NCBI GenBank assembly: GCA_964462125.1
Contig: CAYWXT010000020.1
Location: 1 to 36,893 of the forward strand
Direction: 5' to 3'
From: JAWLFY01 sp964462125
GTDB lineage: Bacteria > Planctomycetota > Planctomycetia > Pirellulales > Pirellulaceae
DNA length: 36,893 bases
Below, one piece after another: positions 26,856-34,045 of the stretch. The notes under the pieces are model-generated. The model was not told where the DNA came from. It saw nothing but the letters and a program-made list of their open reading frames with translations, and made no database searches. How positions within the stretch are numbered: position 1 is the stretch's first letter; each line of letters begins with the position of its first letter. Both the position numbers and the translations under genes were made by a program.

Positions 26856-27159
26856 CGACAGCAGGGCAGGCGCCCAGCTCATCAGTGCGGCGCAAGACAC
26901 CCCGCGGATCGAGCGGACGCTATCGAGTTCGGTTCGCTTGACGGCAGACAATGGAAACGATCGCAGTGGTGGTGATGATGAAGCCCCGTCGCTCTTCCCC
27001 GTTTTGTGGGAGTCACGAACTCGGATGATTCGCGTAGGTTCGCGGCAAGGTCAGCCAATGCCTGCCTGGACTGCGAAAAAGAATAATCCGGGATAGGAGG
27101 CGCGTTGAGACAAAGCCTAGCCTACCGAGTGGTTCCTGTCCCATTAGAATCCTTTCACT

Positions 27160-28284
27160 ATGACCGTCCAGAGATCCACCGCCGCCGGAATCATCGACCC
27201 CCGCCACGGGGCAGTCCATGTCCGTAACCTCCAGCACCACTTCGGCGAGGGCGAAGCCCGCAAACAGGTGTTGTTTGACAACCAACTCACGGTCGAGCCG
27301 GGTGAAATCGTGATCATGACGGGCCAAAGCGGCTCGGGAAAAACCACGCTGTTGACTCTGATCGGGACACTCCGCCATGTCCAACAGGGTGAACTCTGGG
27401 TCCTCGGTCAGCCCCTCCATCAATCGACCAACACCGACCTCGTCCGCCTGCGGCGCAGGCTCGGTTTCATTTTTCAGGCCCACAACCTGTTCGGATCCCT
27501 GACGGCGCTGCAAAACGTCCGGATGGCGTTGGAACTTCAACCCGACCGCAAGACGCGGCAGCGGGAGAACGAACAATGCCTCGAAGTACTCCGTGCCGTC
27601 GGGCTCGAAGACCGCGCCCACTATCACCCCGCGAAGCTCTCCGGCGGCCAAAAACAACGCGTGGCCGTCGCTCGCGGTCTCGTGCATCAGCCCGAGATCC
27701 TGCTCGCCGATGAACCGACCGCGGCGCTGGACGAGGAATCAGGACGGAAAGTCGTGACGCTGTTTCAAAAACACGCCCGCGAGCAGGGTGTCGCAATCGT
27801 GATTGTGACCCACGACAATCGGATCCTCGATGTCGCCGACCGAATCGTAAAAATGGACTTCGGCCGCATCGCCCGGGACAGCCGCCCCGAGGAAACGAGC
27901 CGCATCGGCGAACTGTTGACGCACTGCAGCGTCTTCGATGGCATCGCGATCAGCACCCTCACCGATCTCGCCCAACGCACCCGGCGGGAAACCTACCCCG
28001 CCGGTCACCGCGTGATCCGGCGCGGCGATCCGGGAGATCGCTTCTACGTGATCGACCAAGGCCGACTGACCGTGAGCCGCCAGGAAGGGGAAACCATCGC
28101 AACCCTGGGCTCCGGCGACTATTTTGGCGAAACCGCCCTGATCACCGGCGAACCCCGCAACGCCCACGTGGATGCAGCGACCGACGTGACCCTCTACTCG
28201 CTCGACGCCGATGCCTTCCGGGATGCGATGGCTCAACGCAAATCACTCGACGAAGAAATCCGCTCGACGCTGTTTTCCGACTAG
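27160..28284 (+). CDS. DevA-type ABC ATPase fused to a cyclic-nucleotide-binding-like domain
   Basis: Residues about 18-245 are a complete ABC ATPase of the DevA/MacB/LolD class. Walker A is GQSGSGKT (55-62), the Q-loop lies in FIFQAHN (104-109), the signature is LSGGQ (160-164), Walker B is ILLADE (180-185), and the switch His is H218. It powers the DevB-DevC exporter encoded divergently 205-300 bases to the left. Unlike ordinary DevA (about 230 residues), it continues with about 115 residues forming a CRP/cNMP-binding fold. There GDRFYVIDQGRLTV (about 292-305) precedes the phosphate-binding cassette with FGE (E324) and PR (R333), the two residues that normally hold the cyclic phosphate. Export may therefore be gated by a second messenger. 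No HTH follows, so this is not a transcription factor. The ATG has no clear ribosome site. Confidence 0.9.
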   Translation: MTVQRSTAAGIIDPRHGAVHVRNLQHHFGEGEARKQVLFDNQLTVEPGEIVIMTGQSGSGKTTLLTLIGTLRHVQQGELWVLGQPLHQSTNTDLVRLRRRLGFIFQAHNLFGSLTALQNVRMALELQPDRKTRQRENEQCLEVLRAVGLEDRAHYHPAKLSGGQKQRVAVARGLVHQPEILLADEPTAALDEESGRKVVTLFQKHAREQGVAIVIVTHDNRILDVADRIVKMDFGRIARDSRPEETSRIGELLTHCSVFDGIAISTLTDLAQRTRRETYPAGHRVIRRGDPGDRFYVIDQGRLTVSRQEGETIATLGSGDYFGETALITGEPRNAHVDAATDVTLYSLDADAFRDAMAQRKSLDEEIRSTLFSD

Positions 28285-28318
28285 CTCGCAGAAACCGTGA
28301 GCCGTATCCGCTGTCCAG

Positions 28319-29143
28319 CTATGCGGCAGCTGATCTCGGCGGCCGTCGCCCATAAATGGCCTGGTTTTCACGGACCAACTCCGGGTACGTCTTCTCGGCC
28401 CGCTCATACCAAATGTTCAACAACGAACGCCGCACCCCGCTGCTTCCATCAATGACGGTGCGCCCGTGCCAACTCTTCAAGCCAATGGTATTGAGCACCG
28501 TAAACGCATAGGCGGTATTGGGCAAAAATGGCATTCGCTTGACGACCTCAAACCCGCGCGGCTCACGGAACCAGTCGCCCGGTTGCATCGAACGCCGGTA
28601 AAACTCGGTCCCGAACGGCCGCTGGGACTCGTCCTCCGGTAATGCCAATTGCATCGTGACGACCTTCTTGCGCGTGTCCGGGTGCGGCTTGATCCTGTAA
28701 CCGTCCGTCTCCTGAAACACCTCCGGCAATGCGTAGCCAGCCAACCCCTCGACCTCCTCTTCCGGCACGCGATACCGATACGTCAGTCCCGGTGCTAACT
28801 TGCGGTACACCGTCCGACGCAACTCCTCGCTGGCCAAGGCGCTGCGAAGCGAATACCAGAACCGTCGCGACCCATCGTCCAACTGCCCAAGGCTGGCGTC
28901 GTTGGTTTGAAATCGCAGTCGATTGCTGTCACCGTCGGTCGTGCGGTGCTTCTCATAATCGAATGGCTCAAAGTGCTCCAGCGGCGGAAAGCATCGCTGC
29001 AACTGCTCGTAAACGTCCGCCGGCAAGAAACCGCAGACGAGCACGTGGGGGAACGGATCACTCTGGAAAGCCGCATCGGAGACTTGGTCACACGTGCTGC
29101 GAATGATGTACTCACGCAAATCCGGATCATATGAGTCTTGCAT
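28319..29143 (-). CDS. 2-oxoglutarate/Fe(II)-dependent oxygenase
   Basis: In this 274-residue protein the double-stranded beta-helix ligands are visible. HPD at 154-156 gives the His and Asp, H226 in KSWHGR gives the distal His, and R239 in GVRRSLLNIWY is placed to bind 2-oxoglutarate. The order and spacing fit the 2OG-FeII_Oxy / prolyl-4-hydroxylase-like group. There is no signal peptide, so it should act in the cytoplasm on a small molecule or protein side chain. It converges with the DevA gene across 34 bases and its stop is close to it, but on opposite strands, so no operon is implied. It resembles oxygenases found in sugar or sphingolipid-related clusters only in the broad sense; the substrate is unknown. 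Confidence 0.75.
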   Translation of the reverse strand: MQDSYDPDLREYIIRSTCDQVSDAAFQSDPFPHVLVCGFLPADVYEQLQRCFPPLEHFEPFDYEKHRTTDGDSNRLRFQTNDASLGQLDDGSRRFWYSLRSALASEELRRTVYRKLAPGLTYRYRVPEEEVEGLAGYALPEVFQETDGYRIKPHPDTRKKVVTMQLALPEDESQRPFGTEFYRRSMQPGDWFREPRGFEVVKRMPFLPNTAYAFTVLNTIGLKSWHGRTVIDGSSGVRRSLLNIWYERAEKTYPELVRENQAIYGRRPPRSAAA

Positions 29144-29307
29144 CTTTCGTCATGGCTCGCGGAAGACGGATGTTGCCAAAAAAGGGATTGAGCGAACGCC
29201 GCGACTCTGCCAAGGGAGTGCCCGGGTGATCCGACGACGTCGCACCGTGACGTCGATTAGCAAATGAACCGTTCCTCCATCAAGGGGTTTTTTCGGTCCA
29301 TTCGCGT

Positions 29308-31608
29308 TTATCGTGAATCGACTCCTCGCCGAAGCTGCCATCCGCTGTAGAGGAGCACGCCGGTCAACAGCAATAACCCGGTGAAGTCCAAGACCGGAAG
29401 CCGCTGACCGCCCCACTCGAAGCGGTCGGGAAACAGCGCACACGCCGCCGCCGCGAACAACACACACCGGGCGCCCCAACCGAGGCGGGTGATGAAAAAC
29501 CCCGACATTCCGCCAGCCAACGCCAAAATGCCCAACGCCGCCGCCGTCACCGCCCAGGCGACCGCCAGGAAAGACGCAGTGCCGCCCTCTGAGGTCATCA
29601 GCAACAAAGCGGGCCGATAGATAAACATGTAGGGCAGGGTGAAGCCGACCAACGCAAAGCGGAACGCGGCCAAGCCCGTCTGCATGACGCTACTGCCCGC
29701 GATCGAGGCGGTCGCATACGCGGCCAACGCCACCGGCGGTGTGACCATCGCCATCATCCCGAAGTAAAAGATAAACAGGTGCGCCGCCAAAATCGGCACA
29801 CCCAAATTCGGATCGGCGAACACAGGACCGATGATCGTCGCCAGCAGCAAATAGGAAACCGCCGAAGGCAGCCCCATCCCCAAGACAATCGAGCAGCCCA
29901 TGATCGCCAACAGGGCCAGGAACAAGCTGTTGCCGGCGAGCGGAATGATCGCTTGCGGCAACCCCGTGCCAATCCCGGTGCGCGAGACCAAACCGATCAC
30001 AATCCCCACACAAGCGGCGGCCGCTATCAGTGGGATGCCGCCCCCAGCGGCGGTGCGAAAACCAGTGACAATCAATCCTCGCCAAACCGGTGAAAACATC
30101 CCGACCAGCAACGTCCCCGCCATCCCCCAGATCAGCGCATCGGCAAACGTGCTCGCCGCGTCGAGGCTGGATCTCGCCAGCAGCATGACAACGCCCCAGA
30201 CGAAAAAACCCATCACCCGAGAGCTCAACGAGGCCCAACCGCCAGCGGACGACTCCGTCCGGGGGCCGATCAGAATCATCGCCATCACCAGCGCCAACGC
30301 ATACGTGACGGCCCGGTACGGCGAATAGCCAACCAACAAAAACAGCATCAGGGCCCCCAACGCCCCGAAGAACGTCACCCCTTCGAAACGCATCCAGCGC
30401 CCCGGCGGCCCGGCGGCAGCCGAGGTGCCCGCCTCGCCCGGCGCCATCGACTCCCCGTCCCGGCGCGACCGCTCCCCCTTCGCGTCCTGCTCACGCACCC
30501 GCTCGGCATCACGCGCCGCGTCAATCCGCTTGGCCGTGAAATGGACCAACATAAAGATCGAAAAGTAATACAACAGCGCCGGGATCAACGCCGCTCTCAA
30601 AATCTCCAGATAGGTAACCGGCGGGTCGCGGTTGATGATCTCCAACATCATGTAAGCACCGGCGCCCATCACCGGCGGGACCAATGCTCCGCCACTGGAA
30701 GCCGCCGCTTCCACTCCCGCCGCGACGTGGGGTCGCAGCCCAATGCTTCGCATCAGCGGAATCGTGAAGGTGCCGGTCGTCGCGGCGTTGGCCACCGCGC
30801 TTCCCGACAATGATCCCATCAAGCCGCTGGCCAACACCGACACCTTGGCCGGTCCGCCGGAAAGCTGACCGAGCAGCCGCGTGGCGAGCTCAATGATGTA
30901 CTGCGTGGCGCCGCTGGCCTGCAGGAACGCTCCGAACAGGACGAACAGGAACACATAGCGAAACATGACGCCGAGCGCCGTGCCGAACACCCCCTCAGTC
31001 CGCAGATAGGTCTGGCCAATCAGCGCGTACCAGTCTTGTCCGCGATGCGGGAACAACCAATCGGGCAGGTCGCGGGCGATCCCTTCGTGGGCGTACAGAA
31101 TGAACAGCAGGGCCAGGATCGGCAGCGCCCAACCGATCGAACGACGTGCCGCCTCCACGACCAAGGCCAAGCCAATCGTGCCGATGACGATGTCGAGCCA
31201 TCTGTACTGCGCAGCCCGCTGGCCGAGTTCAACCTCATAGAGGATCAAGTAGCCGCAGCTGAGCAGCGTCAGCAGCACCAACAGCCCGTCGATTCCGATG
31301 ATCCAACGGGTCCCGGCCAAATGCTTCGAGAAGGGGACCGTCAGGAAACAGAGAACCAACCCCAAGCCGGCGAAAATCGCCAGCTGGCGAAGCGGCGCCA
31401 AAACGTTGAAGTTGACTTCGACCAGGACGAACAACGCCAAGGCCGCCGACAAGCCGACCACCAAACCACCATGGAGACCCTGACGGCGCAGAGTCCCCAG
31501 CGTGGACAGGTCGCCCTCAGCACACTCCCCTTCCGGATCGGTGCCGTCAGCCGGCGGAGTCGAGGACGCGTCATCTCTGCCGCCCGCCAAACCCCGATCC
31601 CGGCTCAT
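29308..31608 (-). CDS. TAXI-type TRAP transporter, fused DctQ-DctM permease
   Basis: This 766-residue membrane protein has the order of TRAP 4TM/12TM fusion permeases. An Asp/Glu-rich cytoplasmic N-terminus leads to a DctQ-like helix group (about residues 50-170) and then a long DctM domain. The DctM domain has the conserved LMGSLSGSAVANAATTGTFTIPLM segment region near 280 and MGLPSAVSYLLLATIIGPVFA near 590, shown here only in part. A charged linker at about 380-415 separates two halves of the DctM part. It imports an organic acid-type substrate using a cation gradient, fed by the binding protein encoded upstream. Its ATG overlaps the stop of that gene by four bases, so the two are translationally coupled. 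The C-terminal 90 residues add three more hydrophobic helices. Confidence 0.9.
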   Translation of the reverse strand: MSRDRGLAGGRDDASSTPPADGTDPEGECAEGDLSTLGTLRRQGLHGGLVVGLSAALALFVLVEVNFNVLAPLRQLAIFAGLGLVLCFLTVPFSKHLAGTRWIIGIDGLLVLLTLLSCGYLILYEVELGQRAAQYRWLDIVIGTIGLALVVEAARRSIGWALPILALLFILYAHEGIARDLPDWLFPHRGQDWYALIGQTYLRTEGVFGTALGVMFRYVFLFVLFGAFLQASGATQYIIELATRLLGQLSGGPAKVSVLASGLMGSLSGSAVANAATTGTFTIPLMRSIGLRPHVAAGVEAAASSGGALVPPVMGAGAYMMLEIINRDPPVTYLEILRAALIPALLYYFSIFMLVHFTAKRIDAARDAERVREQDAKGERSRRDGESMAPGEAGTSAAAGPPGRWMRFEGVTFFGALGALMLFLLVGYSPYRAVTYALALVMAMILIGPRTESSAGGWASLSSRVMGFFVWGVVMLLARSSLDAASTFADALIWGMAGTLLVGMFSPVWRGLIVTGFRTAAGGGIPLIAAAACVGIVIGLVSRTGIGTGLPQAIIPLAGNSLFLALLAIMGCSIVLGMGLPSAVSYLLLATIIGPVFADPNLGVPILAAHLFIFYFGMMAMVTPPVALAAYATASIAGSSVMQTGLAAFRFALVGFTLPYMFIYRPALLLMTSEGGTASFLAVAWAVTAAALGILALAGGMSGFFITRLGWGARCVLFAAAACALFPDRFEWGGQRLPVLDFTGLLLLTGVLLYSGWQLRRGVDSR

Positions 31609-32621
31609 GGATCCTCCGACTCGGCCCAGATACCGATCTCTTGAAAGTAACGAATCGCACCCGGGTGAAACTCGGTACCGACCGGCCGGACAACGTTCTC
31701 CGGCGTCATGCTGGCCGCCGCCCGGTGACGCTCGGCGATCTTCTCCCGGTTCTCATACGCCAAACGCGTAAAGTCATAGACAAGCTGTTCATCGACGTCC
31801 GCGTGGACGATCAAGTGGGCCGAACCGACGTCCAAACCATGATAGTCCTCATCGATCCCGGAATACGTTCCTCCCGGTACCTCCGCGGGGCCAAAAAACG
31901 CATACTCCTGCGCCAGTTCCTCTTTCGCGTCGTCGTCGTAAGGAATCATTCGAATCGCCTGGGCCTGGGCCATCTGGGTGATCGCCGGATTGGGAATGCC
32001 CCCGCCGACCATCGCCGCGTCGATCGCACCATCGCCGAGCAGATCGACCGCGCTTTGCTGGCTGCCATAGCGGGCTTCCAGATCGTCGATCGACAACCCG
32101 TGGGCCTGCAAAATCGGCTCCACGAAATACTCAAACCCCGCACCCTCCGGGCCCAGGAAGACTCGCTTGCCGCTCAGATCGGCGACCGTCTGAACGTCGG
32201 ACTCTTCCGGGGTCACGAACATCGCGACGTTCGGAAACAAGGTCATCACACTGCGGATCCGGTGAGCCTGGTCCCAGCCCGCCTCGCCACGAACGGCGAA
32301 GTAAGTGATCGCGGCGTTGGACATCGCGAACTGCATCCGGCCTCGACTCAAAAGCCGAATGTTCTCCATCGATCCCCCCGTCGATTCCGCATTGACCCGC
32401 CAGGGCAAATCCCCCTTGTAGTCGTTGACAACCTCGCTGATCGCGCTGCCAACGGTATAGAAGGTACCGCCCACGGGAGCCGTGCCGACGTTGATGAACT
32501 CCCGCTGCTCTCCCTCTTGGCGAGAGCAACCAAGGGCCAGCAACCCGAGCGCGACCAGCACCAGCAGCACGCGCGTCGGGAGCAGAGATGGTGGGACGGC
32601 AAATGGTGACAGAAACTTCAT
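31605..32621 (-). CDS. TAXI-family TRAP transporter substrate-binding lipoprotein
   Basis: The 338-residue protein has a signal segment ending LLALGC, so Cys 32 should be lipidated. The mature part begins INVGTAPVGGTFYTVGSAI, the hallmark opening of TAXI-type binding proteins. It continues with MQFAMSNAAITYFA, VFLGPEGAGFEYF and AAMVGGGIPNPAI, which line the cleft in this family. TAXI proteins bind small carboxylates such as glutamate-like or 2-oxoacid ligands and hand them to the fused permease. The gene leads a two-gene operon. Its upstream region has a plausible promoter. The ligand cannot be stated. Confidence 0.92.
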   Translation of the reverse strand: MKFLSPFAVPPSLLPTRVLLVLVALGLLALGCSRQEGEQREFINVGTAPVGGTFYTVGSAISEVVNDYKGDLPWRVNAESTGGSMENIRLLSRGRMQFAMSNAAITYFAVRGEAGWDQAHRIRSVMTLFPNVAMFVTPEESDVQTVADLSGKRVFLGPEGAGFEYFVEPILQAHGLSIDDLEARYGSQQSAVDLLGDGAIDAAMVGGGIPNPAITQMAQAQAIRMIPYDDDAKEELAQEYAFFGPAEVPGGTYSGIDEDYHGLDVGSAHLIVHADVDEQLVYDFTRLAYENREKIAERHRAAASMTPENVVRPVGTEFHPGAIRYFQEIGIWAESEDP

Positions 32622-32735
32622 CGGTAGAGCGGCCGAGAGAGAGGGGAGGCGGGCGGGGCAAGCATGGTGCGTCCGGCCGCACCGCGTCCGGAAGCAGCAA
32701 CAAGACTACCACGAAGCAGCGCCGCCTCCAAGCAG

Positions 32736-32764
32736 CGTATAACCACCCGCCAGGGGCTTAGTAA
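32736..32764 (-). promoter_or_regulatory. Candidate promoter of the TAXI-TRAP operon
   Basis: Read on the minus strand, TTACTA (32759-32764) and TATACG (32736-32741) are 17 bases apart. Transcription would start near 32729, about 110 bases before the lipoprotein ATG. The hexamers match the sigma-70 consensus only partly. It lies just downstream of the branched inverted repeat that follows the kinase gene. Confidence 0.35.
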
Positions 32765-32769
32765 TGAGC

Positions 32770-32851
32770 GGGAAAAAAAGTTTCCGGTACCTTTTGTGCA
32801 AAGCACCCGGAGGGCGAGTCCCTCGCAAAAGGTACCTGACACTTTTTTCCC
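32770..32851. repeat. Cloverleaf-like inverted repeat after the adenosine kinase gene
   Basis: Two long arms pair: GGGAAAAAAA (from 32770) with TTTTTTCCC (to 32851), and, perfectly, GGTACCTTTT (32786-32795) with AAAAGGTACC (32827-32836). Inside are two further small hairpins: GTGC-AAA-GCAC (32796-32806) and GAGGG-CGAGT-CCCTC (32810-32824). The whole folds as a stem with two side arms. On the minus strand it begins nine bases after the kinase stop codon and ends with seven T before CCC, so it may serve as a terminator. The branched shape and the GGTACC core recall REP-like elements that are scattered through planctomycete genomes, which I state from memory only. Confidence 0.75.
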
Positions 32852-32860
32852 ACACGATCC

Positions 32861-33856
32861 TTACACCATCGACGCCAGTTCGGCCATCTCTTCGGCTGTA
32901 AACTTCTTGTCCATCCGGGCCCCCAACTGCGAGACGATCCGGGCTGCGGCGTGCGACGCCACATGGCCAGCTTGGGGCCAACTCATGCCGTTGGTGATCC
33001 CGTACAGCAGGGCACCGGCGTACATGTCGCCCGCCCCGGTCGTGTCGATCGCCTTGACCGGCACCCCTTCAACCGGAAACGATTCGCCGCCATGCATGAC
33101 GATCGAACCCTTGCCGCCGAGCGTCAGCGCGACATTCTCCGCATGCTCATGAATCCTTGCTGCACAGGCGATCGGGTCCTGCTCCCCGGTCAAGCTCTGG
33201 GCCTCCGCCTCGTTGCAAAAGAACAAGTCGACCGGTCCGGTGATCAGCTCCCAGATTTCATCGCGAATCATGTTGACCAAAAACGGGTCGGACGCGGTGA
33301 AAGCAACCTTGGCTCCATGCTCCTTGGCGAGCGCCATCGCACGGTACGCGGCCTCCTTCGTCGTCTCTCCGGTCAACAGGTATCCCTCGACGTAGACGTA
33401 CTTGGAAGCCTTGATCACCTCGACGTCCAGGTCATCGGCAGTCAACGTGGCCGACGCCCCCAAATTCGTCAGCATCGTCCGCTGTGCGTCATCGGTGATC
33501 AAAATCGCGCACGTCCCCGACGGCTTGCCCGGTTGCGGGTCGACGTCAATCGCAATCCCCAACTCGCGCATGTCGTGGATGAAAAATTCCCCGATTTCAT
33601 CATCGCCGACCTTGCCGAGAAAAGCGGCCGAGCCTCCGAAGTCGGCGACCGCAACGACCGTGTTGGCAGCCGATCCCCCGGCACATCGGTTCAACGGTCG
33701 CCCCGCGAGCGACCCCAGCACCGACGCCTGGCGGGCGTCGTCGGCCAGGGTCATGATCCCCTTATCGACCTGCAGCTCGCCCAACATCGATTCTTCCACC
33801 TGCGCCTGAATATCAACCAGCGCGTTGCCCACCGCGAATACGTCGTACTTTTCCAT
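32861..33856 (-). CDS. Adenosine kinase, PfkB/ribokinase family
   Basis: The 331-residue protein shows both PfkB signatures. The N-terminal GG-type motif is CAGGSAANT (59-67). The C-terminal DTTGAGDMYAGALLYG starts at 271, with the catalytic base D277 and the anion hole formed by the preceding Gly residues. The order and the MEKYDVFAVGNALVDI opening match bacterial adenosine kinases rather than fructose or ribose kinases, though single-substrate assignment within PfkB is never certain from sequence. It phosphorylates adenosine to AMP with ATP in the cytoplasm, a salvage step. It is a single-gene unit: a branched hairpin lies nine bases after the stop and the next gene, TAXI, has its own promoter-like sequence. 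Confidence 0.88.
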   Translation of the reverse strand: MEKYDVFAVGNALVDIQAQVEESMLGELQVDKGIMTLADDARQASVLGSLAGRPLNRCAGGSAANTVVAVADFGGSAAFLGKVGDDEIGEFFIHDMRELGIAIDVDPQPGKPSGTCAILITDDAQRTMLTNLGASATLTADDLDVEVIKASKYVYVEGYLLTGETTKEAAYRAMALAKEHGAKVAFTASDPFLVNMIRDEIWELITGPVDLFFCNEAEAQSLTGEQDPIACAARIHEHAENVALTLGGKGSIVMHGGESFPVEGVPVKAIDTTGAGDMYAGALLYGITNGMSWPQAGHVASHAAARIVSQLGARMDKKFTAEEMAELASMV

Positions 33857-33999
33857 CGGTCTCGTCGTCCCTCAAAAGTTTGGTGTTTCGTTCCGAGAGC
33901 CTAGCCCGCCCCACGGCGACCGGGCAACCACCCACCAACGAACCCCGATGGCAGAAGTCGCCGAGACTAGAGACGATCGCTCGGGAAGGGTGTGATTGT

Positions 34000-34043
34000 G
34001 GAGTCTCTTGCGCGGTCGACAGGCTGGCAGCCTGTGCGACTCC
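34000..34043. terminator. Hairpin after recG, REP-like
   Basis: ACAGGCT (34019-34025) and AGCCTGT (34029-34035) form a perfect seven-base stem with a GGC loop. GTCG/CGAC extend it past a one-base bulge, and GGAGTC (34000-34005) pairs with GACTCC (34038-34043) further out. It begins two bases after the recG stop on the minus strand, a terminator position, but no T-run follows. The GCAGCCTGT core may be a dispersed repeat. Confidence 0.45.
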
Positions 34044-34045
34044 CC

